A stretch of 64,000 nt of DNA from Pseudomonas jinjuensis. GTDB lineage: Bacteria > Pseudomonadota > Gammaproteobacteria > Pseudomonadales > Pseudomonadaceae. The DNA lies in the NCBI RefSeq assembly GCF_900103845.1, contig NZ_FNIJ01000023.1:1-64000 (forward strand), written 5' to 3'. This document shows, piece by piece, positions 17,252 through 28,399 of this stretch; the stretch's first letter is position 1, and the number at the start of each line of letters is the position of its first letter. Below the pieces are notes generated by a model that saw nothing but the letters and a program-made list of their open reading frames with translations, had not been told where the DNA came from and made no database searches. The position numbers and the translations under genes were made by a program.

Positions 17252-18658
17252 TCACCCCTGGGTGTTCAGGTTCAGCACCATCTCGCGCAGCACCGCTTCG
17301 GCGTCCAGCACCCGCTGCGCCACTTCGTCGGCCTTGCTGCGGCTGATTTCCAGGCGGTCCAGCAGGGACTGCGGGATTTCGCTGGCCGGGCCGCCGCTGA
17401 TGCCGCTGTTGCGCAGCAGGCGGGTCGCCAGGCACACCAGGTTGGCGTAGGGCGCGCAGGCGCCGGTGTAGTCCGGGTCGTGCTGGAAGCGCAGGGCGGT
17501 GTAGATCTCTTCAGGCATGCCCCAGGCGTGCATCAGCCAGGCGCCGATCTGCTCGCGGGTGATGCCCAGCAGATGTTGCTCGACCAGGCTGTGATCCAGA
17601 TGCGGATTGACCTCCAGGTGCCGGCAGATCAGCGAGAAGTGCGGCGGGAAGATGTGCGCCAGGACCAGGTAGCCGATGCTGTGCAGCAGGCCGCCAAGGT
17701 AGGTCAGGCCGGCTTCCGGGCGCACGCTGCGCGGCATGGCGCGGGTCAGCCCTTCGATCACCGCGGCGCAGTAGATCGCCTGGTGCCAGTAGGGCGTGGC
17801 CTTCTGCGGCTGGTCCTTGGGCAGGCTGAGGGTCTTGCCCAGGGCCAGGCCGAGGGCCAGGTTGATCACCAGGTCGAAGCCCAGCACGCGGACGATGGCG
17901 TCTTCCACCGAGCGGATCTTGCCGGGCGCCGCGTAGTAGGGCGAAGCGGCCCAGCTCACCACTTGCGCGGCCAGGGCCGGGTCGGTTTCCACCACGTCGG
18001 TGATGTCGTCCACCGTGGCGTTGGGGTCGACCCGCAGCTTGATGATCTTCTGCGCGGTCTGCGGCAGCGGCGGAATCTCGATGGTTTCCTCGAGGCGCTG
18101 CTGGATGCGCCGGGCGGTAAAGTGGCTCACCGCCTGGGTGATTTCCGCGCGGTCGTCGTCGGGGCGGTCGAAGTTCGGCCGGATCGCCTCCAGCGGCACG
18201 CCGAAGCGCGCGGCGCTGGCCTTGTCGAGCAGCTGGCGGAATTCGCCGGTGGCGATTTCCAGCAGGGTGCCGGGCGCGCCGGATTCCACCAGCAGCTGCG
18301 GCTCCTGCAGCAGGCGTTCGTCGTACAGGCAGGGCGAGCGGGTCAGCGGCGGCAGGCCGGGCAGGCGGGCGAGGCCATGCCTGCCGAGCATGCGTTCCTG
18401 GCGCTCGGGAACCACCGCCACCAGGCTGCGGCCGGTGAGTTCGGCGAGCCGGTTCAGGTCGAGCAACTGGTTCTGCGGGAACAGCACCAGCAGGATGCCG
18501 TTGGCGTCTTCCAGCAGGCAGGCCTGGACCCGGCGGGCTAGCGGAAGGGAGGGAGTATCGGCCAGTTCACGGCAGCCGATGCCCAGGCTTGCCAGTAGTT
18601 GGAGTATGACCGCGGGGGCTTGAGCCGGGTCGGCGTGGGCAAGTGCGGCATCGCTCAT
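17252..18658 (-). CDS. HDOD signalling protein with YbaK-like N-terminal domain
   Basis: A 468-residue cytoplasmic protein. The first 150 residues resemble the YbaK/prolyl-tRNA deacylase fold (GRHGLARLPGLPPLTRSP is like the substrate loop of that family). The C-terminal 270 residues form an HDOD domain (IPPLPQTAQKIIKLR, DITDVVETDPALAAQVVSWA, EQIGAWLMHAWG). HDOD proteins act in signal transduction, often with c-di-GMP or stress pathways, and lack the metal-binding HD pair. I infer a regulatory rather than enzymatic role. It is upstream of REP elements and downstream of recG on the same strand. Confidence 0.85.
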   Translation of the reverse strand: MSDAALAHADPAQAPAVILQLLASLGIGCRELADTPSLPLARRVQACLLEDANGILLVLFPQNQLLDLNRLAELTGRSLVAVVPERQERMLGRHGLARLPGLPPLTRSPCLYDERLLQEPQLLVESGAPGTLLEIATGEFRQLLDKASAARFGVPLEAIRPNFDRPDDDRAEITQAVSHFTARRIQQRLEETIEIPPLPQTAQKIIKLRVDPNATVDDITDVVETDPALAAQVVSWAASPYYAAPGKIRSVEDAIVRVLGFDLVINLALGLALGKTLSLPKDQPQKATPYWHQAIYCAAVIEGLTRAMPRSVRPEAGLTYLGGLLHSIGYLVLAHIFPPHFSLICRHLEVNPHLDHSLVEQHLLGITREQIGAWLMHAWGMPEEIYTALRFQHDPDYTGACAPYANLVCLATRLLRNSGISGGPASEIPQSLLDRLEISRSKADEVAQRVLDAEAVLREMVLNLNTQG

Positions 18659-18747
18659 AGGAAGGTTCCGATTTTCGGTGGCTGGCGCGAGTATAACCAG
18701 CGGGCGCAGGAATCGGGGCCATCAAACGAAGGCGCAGGCGAAATGCG

Positions 18748-20823
18748 TCACACCTGGCCGTACTGCTGGCCGTGGCGCAGCCAGCGCTCCAGCAGCGGGC
18801 TGACGTGCTGCGGCCAGTGCTCCAGCAGCGCCTGGGCGGCATCGCGCACCGCCGGCAGCAGGTCGGCGTCGCGCATCAGGTCGGCGACCTTGAACTGCAG
18901 CAGGCCGGTCTGGCGGGTGCCGAGCATCTCGCCGGGGCCGCGCAGCTCCAGGTCCTTCTCGGCGATGACGAAACCGTCGCAGGTCTCGCGCATGATCGCC
19001 AGGCGCTCGCGGCCGATCTGCGACAGCGGCGGGTGGTAGAGCAGCACGCAGTGGCTCGCCGCGCTGCCCCGGCCGACGCGGCCGCGCAACTGGTGCAGTT
19101 GCGCGAGGCCGAGGCGCTCCGGGTTCTCGATGATCATCAGGCTGGCGTTGGGCACGTCCACGCCGACCTCGATCACCGTGGTGGCGACCAGCAGCTGCAG
19201 CCGTCCTTCCTTGAACTCCAGCATCACCGCGGCCTTTTCCGCCGGCTTCATGCGCCCGTGGATCAGGCCGACGCGCAGTTCGCCGAGGGCGGAGGACAGC
19301 TCCTCGAAGGTGGTTTCCGCGGCCTGGCAGGTCAGCTCCTCGGATTCCTCGATCAGCGTGCACACCCAGTAGGCCTGGCGACCTTCCTGGCAGGCGGCGC
19401 GGACCCGCTCGATCACCTCGATGCGGCGGCTGTCGGCGACCAGCACGGTATTCACCGGCGTGCGCCCGGGCGGCAGTTCGTCGAGGATCGAGGTGTCGAG
19501 GTCGGCGTAGGCGCTCATCGCCAGGGTCCGCGGGATGGGCGTGGCGGTCATGATCAGCTGGTGCGGGCAGAGCCGGCCGTCGACGCCTTTCTGGCGCAGG
19601 GCGAGGCGCTGCTGCACGCCGAAGCGGTGCTGTTCGTCGATGATCACCAGGGCCAGGCGCTTGAACTGCACCTCGTCCTGGAACAGCGCATGGGTGCCGA
19701 CCACCATCGGCACGCCGGCGGCGATCTGCTCCAGCGCGGCGGCGCGGGCCTTGCCCTTGAGCTTGCCGGCCAGCCAGGCGACCTCGATGCCCAGCGGCGC
19801 CATCCACTTGCCGAAGTTGATGAAGTGCTGCTCGGCGAGGATCTCGGTGGGCGCCATCAGCGCCACCTGGTAGCCGGCTTCCAGCGCCTGCAGCGCGGCC
19901 AGCGCGGCGACCACGGTCTTGCCGGCGCCGACATCGCCCTGCACCAGGCGCAGCATGGGTTCGGGCTGGGCCAGGTCGTAGGCGATCTCGGCGCCGACCC
20001 GCTGCTGTGCGCCGGTGGGTTTGAAGCCGAGGTTGGCGAGGAAGCGCTGCGGCAGCGTGCGTGCCGGCGGCAGTTGCGGCGCCTGCTGGGCGCGCAGGCT
20101 CTCGCGCAGGCGTTGCAGCGACAGCTGGTGGGTCAGCAGTTCCTCGAAGGCCAGGCGGTGTTGCGCCCAGTGGCGGCCTTCGGCGAGTTCCTCGAGATCG
20201 GCGTCCGGCGGCGGCCGGTGCAGGTAGCGGATCGCCTCGTCCAGCGGGCCGAGATGGTAGTCGCGGGCGAGGTCGGCGGGTAGCCAGTCCGGCAGGCTGC
20301 GCGGGCCGAGCAGGGCCAGGGTCTGCTCGCTGAGCTGGCGCAGGCGCTGCTGGGTGAGGCCTTCGGTGGTCGGGTAGATCGGCGTCAGGGTCTGTTCCAC
20401 CGGTGCCGGCGTGGCGTCGTTCAGCGCGCGGTATTCCGGGTGGTAGATCTCCAGTCCGGAGGCGCCCGGGCGCACTTCGCCATAGCAGCGCAGATGGGTG
20501 CCGCGCTTGAGGCCGTCCCTCTGCGCCTGGCTGAAGTGGTAGAAGCGCAGGCTGAGGGTGCCGCTGCCGTCCTGCAGGCGCACCAGCAGGCTGCGGCGCT
20601 TGCCCATCATCACCTCGGCGCCGCTGACCACGCCCTCGACCACCGCGTCCTGCCCCGGGCGCAAGGCGCCTATGGGTGTGACGCGGGTGCGGTCCTGATA
20701 GCGCAGCGGCAGGTGGAAGAGGATGTCCTGCAGGTTCTCCAGGCCGACGCGGGCGAGCTTTTCCTCCAGCGCCGCGCCGACGCCCTTGAGCGCCGTGACC
20801 GGGACCTTCGCCAGCTCCGTCAT
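18748..20823 (-). CDS. recG: RecG, ATP-dependent DNA helicase
   Basis: Branch-migration helicase that remodels stalled replication forks and Holliday junctions. The 691 residues match the family. The N-terminal wedge/OB domain is followed by helicase motifs: Walker A GDVGAGKT, motif II DEQHRFG, TATPIPRTLAMS, and the C-terminal motif QLRGRVGRG. The ATG overlaps the oxyR stop by 4 bases (ATGA), so the two genes are translationally coupled. Confidence 0.97.
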   Translation of the reverse strand: MTELAKVPVTALKGVGAALEEKLARVGLENLQDILFHLPLRYQDRTRVTPIGALRPGQDAVVEGVVSGAEVMMGKRRSLLVRLQDGSGTLSLRFYHFSQAQRDGLKRGTHLRCYGEVRPGASGLEIYHPEYRALNDATPAPVEQTLTPIYPTTEGLTQQRLRQLSEQTLALLGPRSLPDWLPADLARDYHLGPLDEAIRYLHRPPPDADLEELAEGRHWAQHRLAFEELLTHQLSLQRLRESLRAQQAPQLPPARTLPQRFLANLGFKPTGAQQRVGAEIAYDLAQPEPMLRLVQGDVGAGKTVVAALAALQALEAGYQVALMAPTEILAEQHFINFGKWMAPLGIEVAWLAGKLKGKARAAALEQIAAGVPMVVGTHALFQDEVQFKRLALVIIDEQHRFGVQQRLALRQKGVDGRLCPHQLIMTATPIPRTLAMSAYADLDTSILDELPPGRTPVNTVLVADSRRIEVIERVRAACQEGRQAYWVCTLIEESEELTCQAAETTFEELSSALGELRVGLIHGRMKPAEKAAVMLEFKEGRLQLLVATTVIEVGVDVPNASLMIIENPERLGLAQLHQLRGRVGRGSAASHCVLLYHPPLSQIGRERLAIMRETCDGFVIAEKDLELRGPGEMLGTRQTGLLQFKVADLMRDADLLPAVRDAAQALLEHWPQHVSPLLERWLRHGQQYGQV

Positions 20824-21752
20824 GCCGGTTCGGCTTCACCCTTGACCGTCGGCCGGGCGACCGAGCAGAGGCGGATGGAATCGGCCAGCACCTCGATTGC
20901 GCGCGGCCGCGGGAAGCTGGCGCGCCAGGCGACGGCGACGGTGCGGAAGGGCACCGGCGCGGTGAACGGGCGTACGTCGATCACGCCCGGCGCGTAGTGG
21001 TGGCTGTCCACCGCGGAGAACGGCAGCACCGAGACGCCGAGCCCGGAGGCGACCATGTGGCGGATGGTTTCCAGCGAGCTGGATTCCACCGTGGTGTGCT
21101 TGTGGTCGTCGCCCTTGCGCACGCTCGGGCAGGCTTCCAGCACCTGGTCGCGGAAGCAGTGGCCTTCGCCGAGCAGGAGCAGGCTCTTGTCGTTGAGCAG
21201 TTCGGCGTCGATGGTCTGCCTGGCGGTCCAGGGATGGCCGGCCGGCATCAGCACGTAGAAGGGTTCGTCGAACAGCGGCTTGGTCAGCACGTCGGCTTCT
21301 TCGAACGGCAGGGCGATGATGATCGCGTCCAGTTCGCCGGTGCGCAGCTTGTCGCGGAGGATGTGGGTGAAGTTCTCCTCGATGTACAGCGGCATCTGCG
21401 GCGCGACCTTGTGCAGCTGCGGGATCAGGTGCGGGAACAGGTACGGGCCGATGGTGTAGATGGCGCCGACCTTGAGCGGCGAGGTCAACTGGTTCTTGCC
21501 GGCCTGGGCCAGCTCGCGGATGCCCTGGGCCTGCTCCAGCACCTTCTGTGCCTGCGCGACTATGCCTTCGCCCACCGGGGTCAGGCGCACCGCGCTCTTG
21601 CTGCGTTCGAAGATCAGCACGCCGAGCTCGTCCTCGAGCTTCTTCACGCCGACCGAGAGGGTCGGCTGGCTGACGTGGCAGCGTTCGGCGGCGCGGCCGA
21701 AATGCTGCTCCTGGGCAAGCGTGACGATGTAGCGCAGTTCGGTGAGGGTCAT
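20820..21752 (-). CDS. oxyR: OxyR, peroxide-sensing LysR regulator
   Basis: Hydrogen-peroxide-activated transcription factor controlling catalases and peroxidases. The 310 residues have an N-terminal LysR helix-turn-helix (about 1-60) and the redox cysteines Cys199 and Cys208 (GEGHCFRDQVLEACPS) at the same numbers as in E. coli. The ATG at 21752 is chosen because it gives the family start MTLTELRYIVTLA; a longer reading to 21800 is not conserved. The oxyR-recG pair is typical of pseudomonads. Confidence 0.97.
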   Translation of the reverse strand: MTLTELRYIVTLAQEQHFGRAAERCHVSQPTLSVGVKKLEDELGVLIFERSKSAVRLTPVGEGIVAQAQKVLEQAQGIRELAQAGKNQLTSPLKVGAIYTIGPYLFPHLIPQLHKVAPQMPLYIEENFTHILRDKLRTGELDAIIIALPFEEADVLTKPLFDEPFYVLMPAGHPWTARQTIDAELLNDKSLLLLGEGHCFRDQVLEACPSVRKGDDHKHTTVESSSLETIRHMVASGLGVSVLPFSAVDSHHYAPGVIDVRPFTAPVPFRTVAVAWRASFPRPRAIEVLADSIRLCSVARPTVKGEAEPA

Positions 21753-21849
21753 GGCGGCCAATCCGGTTATGTCGGCCAAGCATAGCGGCTGCTCCGCCAT
21801 GAACCAACTGCGCTAGACTCGGCCGCGACTTTTTTCGGAGTGTGGCGAT

Positions 21850-22698
21850 ATGTCCCGAAGTGTGATGATCGTCGGCTGCGGCGATGTTGGCAGCCGTCTC
21901 GGCGAGCAACTGGCCGGCAAGGGCTGGACGGTATATGGGCTGCGCCGCGACGTCGGTCGCCTGCCGGCGTCGATCCGCCCGGTGCGGGGCGATCTGGCCG
22001 ATCCTGCCTGCCCACGGGACTGGCCGCGCAGCGAACTGGATTATCTGGTGTTCAGCGCCGCCGCCAATTCCCACGACGAGGCCGGCTATCGCGCCGCCTA
22101 TGTCGACGGCCTGCGCCATGCGCTGGGCTGGCTGGCGCAGGCCGGGCAGCGGCCGCAGCGCGTGCTGTTCGTTTCCAGCAGCGGCGTGTATGCGCAGGAG
22201 AATGGCGAGTGGGTCGACGAGAACTCGCCCGCCGAGGCCACGCACTTCACCGGCAGCGCGATGCTCGATGCCGAGCGGCTGCTGCTGGGCAGCGGCATTC
22301 CCGCCAGCGTGGTGCGCCTGACCGGCATCTACGGCCCCGGCCGCGAATGGCTGCTGAACCAGGTGCGCCAGGGCTATCAGGTGGCCAGCGAGCCGCCGCT
22401 GTACGCCAACCGCATCCATGCCGACGACGCGGCCGGGCTGCTGGCCTGCCTGCTCGAGGCGGATGCCCGCGGGGTGGCGCTGGAGGAGTGCTACCTGGGC
22501 GTCGACGACGAGCCGGCGGCGCTTTCCGAGGTGGTTGGCTGGCTGCGCGAGCGGCTGGGTGTCAGCCAGGTTTCCGAGCAGCTCATGCGCCGCGCCGGCA
22601 GCAAGCGCTGCAGCAACGCCCGCGCCCGGGCGCTGGGCTGGGTGCCGCGCTATCCCGGCTATCGCGAGGGGTATGCGGCGATTCTCGAAGGGAAATGA
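21850..22698 (+). CDS. NAD(P)-dependent epimerase/dehydratase family protein
   Basis: Short-chain extended dehydrogenase fold of 282 residues. The nucleotide-binding motif GCGDVGSRL is at 10-18, the SSSGVYAQ segment supplies the conserved Ser, and GIYGPGR is typical. The catalytic Tyr of the Y-x3-K motif is not evident (TGSAMLDAERLLL), as in the YeeZ-type atypical SDR subgroup, so enzymatic activity is uncertain. GGAG lies upstream of the ATG. It is divergent from oxyR. The substrate is unknown. Confidence 0.85.
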   Translation: MSRSVMIVGCGDVGSRLGEQLAGKGWTVYGLRRDVGRLPASIRPVRGDLADPACPRDWPRSELDYLVFSAAANSHDEAGYRAAYVDGLRHALGWLAQAGQRPQRVLFVSSSGVYAQENGEWVDENSPAEATHFTGSAMLDAERLLLGSGIPASVVRLTGIYGPGREWLLNQVRQGYQVASEPPLYANRIHADDAAGLLACLLEADARGVALEECYLGVDDEPAALSEVVGWLRERLGVSQVSEQLMRRAGSKRCSNARARALGWVPRYPGYREGYAAILEGK

Positions 22699-22803
22699 TC
22701 CGGGCGGGTGCATCCGCCCTGCGTCAATTGCGCGCTCCTACGCCCCAGAATCCGGTGCGAGGCCGCAGATACCGTGTCTCTACCTGTGGGGGCAGGGCCA
22801 GTA

Positions 22804-22888
22804 CGTAGGGTGGATCACGCTCCATCGATCCACCATTCCCGCGTGCCGGAGCCGGGATGGTGGATGGAAAAGCGCCATCCACCCTACG
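22804..22888. repeat. GGTGGAT inverted-repeat element, copy 2
   Basis: An 85-bp element with arms CGTAGGGTGGATCACGCTCC and, at the other end, GCGCCATCCACCCTACG. Each arm contains GGTGGAT...ATCCACC. Similarity with copy 3 (38,472) continues to the right (TTTCGCT, CCCCCTGTGTTC). It sits between converging genes. The rest of 22,699-22,966 shows no gene. Confidence 0.9.
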
Positions 22889-22966
22889 TTTCGCTACCCC
22901 CTGTGTTCCGCATAGGACGGGTGAAACCCGCCGGATCTTCATGGGATGGCGGGCCTCCGCCCCAGG

Positions 22967-23698
22967 TCAATCCCGCTCCAGCAGCCACACCCGCTTGCCC
23001 GGCGCGTATTCCGGCATCTCGTCGGCCTGGGCGCGGTTCACCGCTTCGAAGAGTTCCAGCCTGTCGCCGTCGCGCCGGAACAGGTATTCGCGGCCTTGGG
23101 CGCCCTGTTGCAGCCAGATGCTGTCGTTGTCGCCACTCATCGCCGCGCAGTCGCCGGCCAGGCACAGGGCGTAGCGGTCGGCGCCGGGCAGGCCTTCGAG
23201 GCGGCCGTCGGGCTGGAATTTCACCTGTCCGCCCTGGCCCTGGCCTTCCTCGATGTCCCAGCTGCCTTCCAGGTAGGTGGCGTACAGCGCGCGTTCGAAG
23301 GTCGCGCCGGGTGCGGCGTTTTCCGGCGGCTGCCCGGGGTGGGCGAAGCGCTGTTCGGGCCAGTTGTCGCTGCCGACCTGGAGCATTTCCTTGCCGTCCA
23401 GCTCCAGGTATTCCTGCTTGCTGCCGTAGAAATCGACCCGCCAGCGCTTGTCGCTTTCCTTGCTCAGCTGGCCTTCGCCCAGTTCGAAGCCGTTGCTGAA
23501 GGTGGCTTGCCCGGCTTTCGTATCCAGCTTCCATTCCAGGTTCGGGCCGTAGGCGTCCAGCGCTTCGCGCAGCTTGCCGCCCTTGCCGGCGGCGTCGATG
23601 GCGGCCTGGTTGATCCAGATGCCGGACGGATCGGATGGGCTGCCGGCACAGCCGGTCAGCAGGCCGAGCAGGGCGCTCAGCACGAGGGCGCGACGCAT
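22967..23698 (-). CDS. Hypothetical lipoprotein
   Basis: A 243-residue predicted lipoprotein with lipobox LLTGC (Cys17) after a short signal peptide. AAGGAGC precedes the ATG at 23698. The mature part is rich in polar residues, with repeated short beta-strand-like stretches (LDTKAGQATFSNG, WRVDFYGSKQEYLEL). I do not recognise a domain. Likely attached to the outer membrane, because residue +2 is Ala, not Asp. It is downstream of ridA on the same strand. Confidence 0.8.
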   Translation of the reverse strand: MRRALVLSALLGLLTGCAGSPSDPSGIWINQAAIDAAGKGGKLREALDAYGPNLEWKLDTKAGQATFSNGFELGEGQLSKESDKRWRVDFYGSKQEYLELDGKEMLQVGSDNWPEQRFAHPGQPPENAAPGATFERALYATYLEGSWDIEEGQGQGGQVKFQPDGRLEGLPGADRYALCLAGDCAAMSGDNDSIWLQQGAQGREYLFRRDGDRLELFEAVNRAQADEMPEYAPGKRVWLLERD

Positions 23699-23756
23699 GT
23701 TTGCTCCTTGCAAAATGAAAACGGGGCCCCGAAGGACCCCGTCATGGTAACGACGC

Positions 23757-24137
23757 TTATTCCAGGACGACGATGGCGTCCATCTCGACCTGGGCGCCCT
23801 TCGGCAGGGCGGCCACGCCGATGGCGGCGCGGGCGGGGTAGGGCTGGGTGAAGTAGCGGCCCATGATCTCGTTGACCTTGGCGAAGTGCGACAGGTCGGT
23901 GAGGAAGATGTTCAGCTTGGCCACGTCGTGCAGGTAGCCGCCGGAGGCCTCGATCACCGCCTTGAGGTTCTCGAACACCTGCACGGTCTGTTCCTCGAAG
24001 CCCTCGACCAGTTCCATGGTCTTCGGATCCAGCGGGATCTGCCCGGAAACGTAGACGGTGTTGCCGGCCTTGATCGCCTGGGAGTAGGTGCCGATGGCGG
24101 CGGGGGCCTTGTCGGTGTGGACGACGGTCTTGCTCAT
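23757..24137 (-). CDS. ridA: RidA, reactive enamine/imine deaminase
   Basis: Hydrolyses reactive 2-aminoacrylate and related enamine intermediates produced by PLP enzymes, protecting the cell. The 126 residues fit the YjgF/RidA family: the catalytic Arg lies in [19 protein letters not shown], and the C-terminal Glu-Met motif (VEMDAIVVL) is intact. It follows spoT by 26 bp, with AAGGAG just before the ATG, and is probably in the rpoZ-spoT transcript. A second, more divergent RidA-family protein is encoded with dadA (52,954). Confidence 0.95.
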   Translation of the reverse strand: MSKTVVHTDKAPAAIGTYSQAIKAGNTVYVSGQIPLDPKTMELVEGFEEQTVQVFENLKAVIEASGGYLHDVAKLNIFLTDLSHFAKVNEIMGRYFTQPYPARAAIGVAALPKGAQVEMDAIVVLE

Positions 24138-24163
24138 GGAAACTCCTTGTTGGACAGGTGAGG

Positions 24164-26272
24164 TCAGCTGCGCACGCGGGTGATGCGCAGCACGCCCTTG
24201 AGCGCGCGCAGCTTCTTGATGACGCGGGCCAGGTGCACGCGGTCATGCACGCTGACGACCAGCTGGACCACGCTGATGCGGCCATCGCGTTCGTCCATGC
24301 CGATCTTCTCGATGTTGCCGTCGGCGGCGTTCACGCTGGTGGCCAGCAGGGCGATCAGGCCGCGCTGGTGTTCCAGTTCGATGCGCAGTTCGACGTTGAA
24401 TTCCCCGGTGACATCCTTGGCCCAGCTGAGCTGGATGCATTTTTCCGGGTTGTGGCGGAATTCGCTGATGTTCCTGCAGCTTTCCAGGTGCACCACCATG
24501 CCCTTGCCGGCGGACAGGTGGCCGACGATCGGGTCGCCCGGGATCGGCGAGCAGCACTTCGCGTAGCTGATCACCAGCCCCTCGGTGCCGCGGATCGCCA
24601 GCGGGCCTTCGGCGTTCGGCGTGGCCTCGCTGTCGCTGGCCAGCAGGCGCCGCGCGACCACGTAGGCCATGCGGTTGCCCAGGCCGATCTCTTCCAGCAG
24701 GTCCTCGAACACTTCCATGCGGTACTCGGCGAGCACGCCCTGGATGCGCTCCTGCGGGATCTTCTCCAGATGGGTGTCGAAGCCGGCGAGGGTCTTGTTC
24801 AGCAGGCGTTCGCCGAGGCTGATCGACTCCGAGCGGCGCTGCAGCTTGAGGGCATGGCGGATGTGCGTGCGCGCCTTGCCGGTGACCACGAAGCTCAGCC
24901 AGGCCGGATTCGGCCGGGTGCCCGGCGCGGTGACGATCTCCACCGTCTGGCCGCTCTGCAGCGGTTCCGACAGCGGCGCCAGGCGGCGGTTGATGCGGCA
25001 GGCGATGCAGCTGTTGCCGACGTCGGTGTGCACCGCGTAGGCGAAGTCGACCGGCGTGGAGCCTTTCGGCAGCTCCATGATGCGGCCCTTGGGCGTGAAG
25101 ATGTAGACCTCGTCCGGGAACAGGTCGATCTTCACGTTCTCGATGAATTCCAGCGAGTTGCCGGCGCGCTGCTGCAGTTCCAGCACGCCCTTCACCCACT
25201 GGCGGGCGCGGGCGCGGGTGCCCTTGAAGGATTCGTCGTCGGCGGACTTGTACAGCCAGTGCGCGGCGATGCCGTGATTGGCCATCTCTTCCATCTCGCG
25301 GGTGCGGATCTGGATCTCGATGGGCACGCCATGCATGCCGAACAGCGTGGTGTGCAGCGACTGGTAGCCGTTGGCCTTGGGAATCGCGATGTAGTCCTTG
25401 AAGCGGCCCGGGAACGGCTTGTACAGGCTGTGCACCGCGCCGAGCACGCGATAGCAGGTGTCGGCCTTGTCGACGATGATGCGGAAGGCGTAGACGTCCA
25501 TGATCTCGTTGAACGCCCGGCGCTTGCCGCGCATCTTCTTGTAGATGCTGTAGAGGTGCTTCTCGCGGCCCAGCACCTGGCCTTCCAGGCCCTCGCGGGC
25601 GAGGCAGTTGACCAGCGATTCCTGGATCTTGCCGACGATCTCGCGACGGTTGCCGCGGGCCTTCTTCACCGCCTGGCGGATGCGCTCGGAACGCATCGGG
25701 TGCATCGCCTTGAAGCCGAGGTCCTCGAATTCCACGCGCATGCTGTGCATGCCCAGGCGGTTGGCGATGGGGGCGTAGATTTCCAGGGTTTCCTTGGCGA
25801 TGCGCCGGCGCTTCTCGCCGGACAGCACTTCCAGGGTGCGCATGTTGTGCAGGCGGTCGGCCAGCTTGACCAGGATCACGCGGATGTCGCGCGCCATGGC
25901 CATGGCCATCTTCTGGAAGTTCTCGGCCTGCGCCTCGGCCTTGGACTCGAAGTGCATCTGGGTCAGCTTGCTGACCCCGTCGACCAGCTCGGCGACGGTC
26001 TCGCCGAACTGCGCGGTGAGCGCTTCCTTGGCGATGCCGGTGTCCTCGATCACGTCGTGCAGCATGGCGGCCATCAGGCTCTGATGGTCCATGTGCATGT
26101 CGGCGAGGATGTTGGCGACGGCGAGCGGATGGGTGACGTAGGCCTCGCCGCTGCGGCGGCGCTGGCCATCGTGGGCCTGCTCGGCGTAGTAGTAGGCGCG
26201 GCGGACCAGATTGACCTGGTCCGCGGTCAGATAGCTCGACAGCCGATCGGCGAAGGCATCTATGTTCGGCAA
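24164..26272 (-). CDS. spoT: SpoT, bifunctional (p)ppGpp synthetase/hydrolase
   Basis: Makes and degrades the alarmone (p)ppGpp in response to fatty-acid, carbon, and other stress. The 702 residues show an N-terminal HD hydrolase domain with His72-Asp73 in MLHDVIED, a synthetase domain in the middle, a TGS domain ([20 protein letters not shown]) near 390-450, and a C-terminal ACT domain. Both active sites look intact, as expected of SpoT. It is preceded by rpoZ (60 bp) as in E. coli. Confidence 0.97.
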   Translation of the reverse strand: MPNIDAFADRLSSYLTADQVNLVRRAYYYAEQAHDGQRRRSGEAYVTHPLAVANILADMHMDHQSLMAAMLHDVIEDTGIAKEALTAQFGETVAELVDGVSKLTQMHFESKAEAQAENFQKMAMAMARDIRVILVKLADRLHNMRTLEVLSGEKRRRIAKETLEIYAPIANRLGMHSMRVEFEDLGFKAMHPMRSERIRQAVKKARGNRREIVGKIQESLVNCLAREGLEGQVLGREKHLYSIYKKMRGKRRAFNEIMDVYAFRIIVDKADTCYRVLGAVHSLYKPFPGRFKDYIAIPKANGYQSLHTTLFGMHGVPIEIQIRTREMEEMANHGIAAHWLYKSADDESFKGTRARARQWVKGVLELQQRAGNSLEFIENVKIDLFPDEVYIFTPKGRIMELPKGSTPVDFAYAVHTDVGNSCIACRINRRLAPLSEPLQSGQTVEIVTAPGTRPNPAWLSFVVTGKARTHIRHALKLQRRSESISLGERLLNKTLAGFDTHLEKIPQERIQGVLAEYRMEVFEDLLEEIGLGNRMAYVVARRLLASDSEATPNAEGPLAIRGTEGLVISYAKCCSPIPGDPIVGHLSAGKGMVVHLESCRNISEFRHNPEKCIQLSWAKDVTGEFNVELRIELEHQRGLIALLATSVNAADGNIEKIGMDERDGRISVVQLVVSVHDRVHLARVIKKLRALKGVLRITRVRS

Positions 26273-26332
26273 GCGATCACCCCCTGCCGAACAGCGGATT
26301 GCGGCGCCCCAGGGCGTCGGCCCGGCATCGGC

Positions 26333-26599
26333 TTACAGGGCCTCGTTGTTGGCCTCGTCTTCGAAGGCGGCGAACAGCGGCTCATCTTCAACCACGTCCT
26401 CCTGTTGTACGACTTCATGGTCGACCAGGCCGGAAGCGATCTCGCGCAGCGCGACCACGGTGGGCTTGTCGTTTTCCCAGGCTACTTTCGGCTCCTTGCC
26501 GCCGGTAGCCAGCTGACGTGCGCGCTTGGTGGCGAGCATGACCAGCTCGAAACGGTTATCGACGTTGTCCAGGCAGTCTTCGACGGTGACGCGGGCCAT
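26333..26599 (-). CDS. rpoZ: RpoZ, RNA polymerase omega subunit
   Basis: Omega subunit that helps assembly of RNA polymerase and carries part of the ppGpp site. The 88 residues begin [20 protein letters not shown], matching the family, with the conserved KRARQL motif. It lies between gmk and spoT, the standard order. A hairpin in its leader is listed separately. Confidence 0.97.
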   Translation of the reverse strand: MARVTVEDCLDNVDNRFELVMLATKRARQLATGGKEPKVAWENDKPTVVALREIASGLVDHEVVQQEDVVEDEPLFAAFEDEANNEAL

Positions 26600-26623
26600 G
26601 GTGTTCCTCGTAACGAAAATGAA

Positions 26624-26641
26624 GCCCGGAAATTACCGGGC
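26624..26641 (-). terminator. hairpin in the rpoZ leader
   Basis: GCCCGG (26636-26641 on the minus strand) pairs with CCGGGC (26624-26629) around a TAATTT loop. On the minus strand it is followed by TTCATTTT. It ends 24 bp before the rpoZ ATG. It could end gmk transcripts or attenuate rpoZ. Confidence 0.6.
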
Positions 26642-26707
26642 GGACTGGATAGTCTAAAAAATCGCCAAAATTTATGGAAGTGCCGTTTGCTATACCGACT
26701 GTTCCTA

Positions 26708-28246
<1,539 letters not shown>

Positions 28247-28399
28247 CTACCTCGCTGAATTCAATACAGAAACGGGACGGGAACCGGCGATTGTACCCCA
28301 GCCGGACGACCAGCCGCACGCCGACGGTAGTTCCGTAATGCAAGGCGCCTCTATAATGGCGGCCAACCCTCAGTGTCGTCTTACCTACAGGATGCTCCG

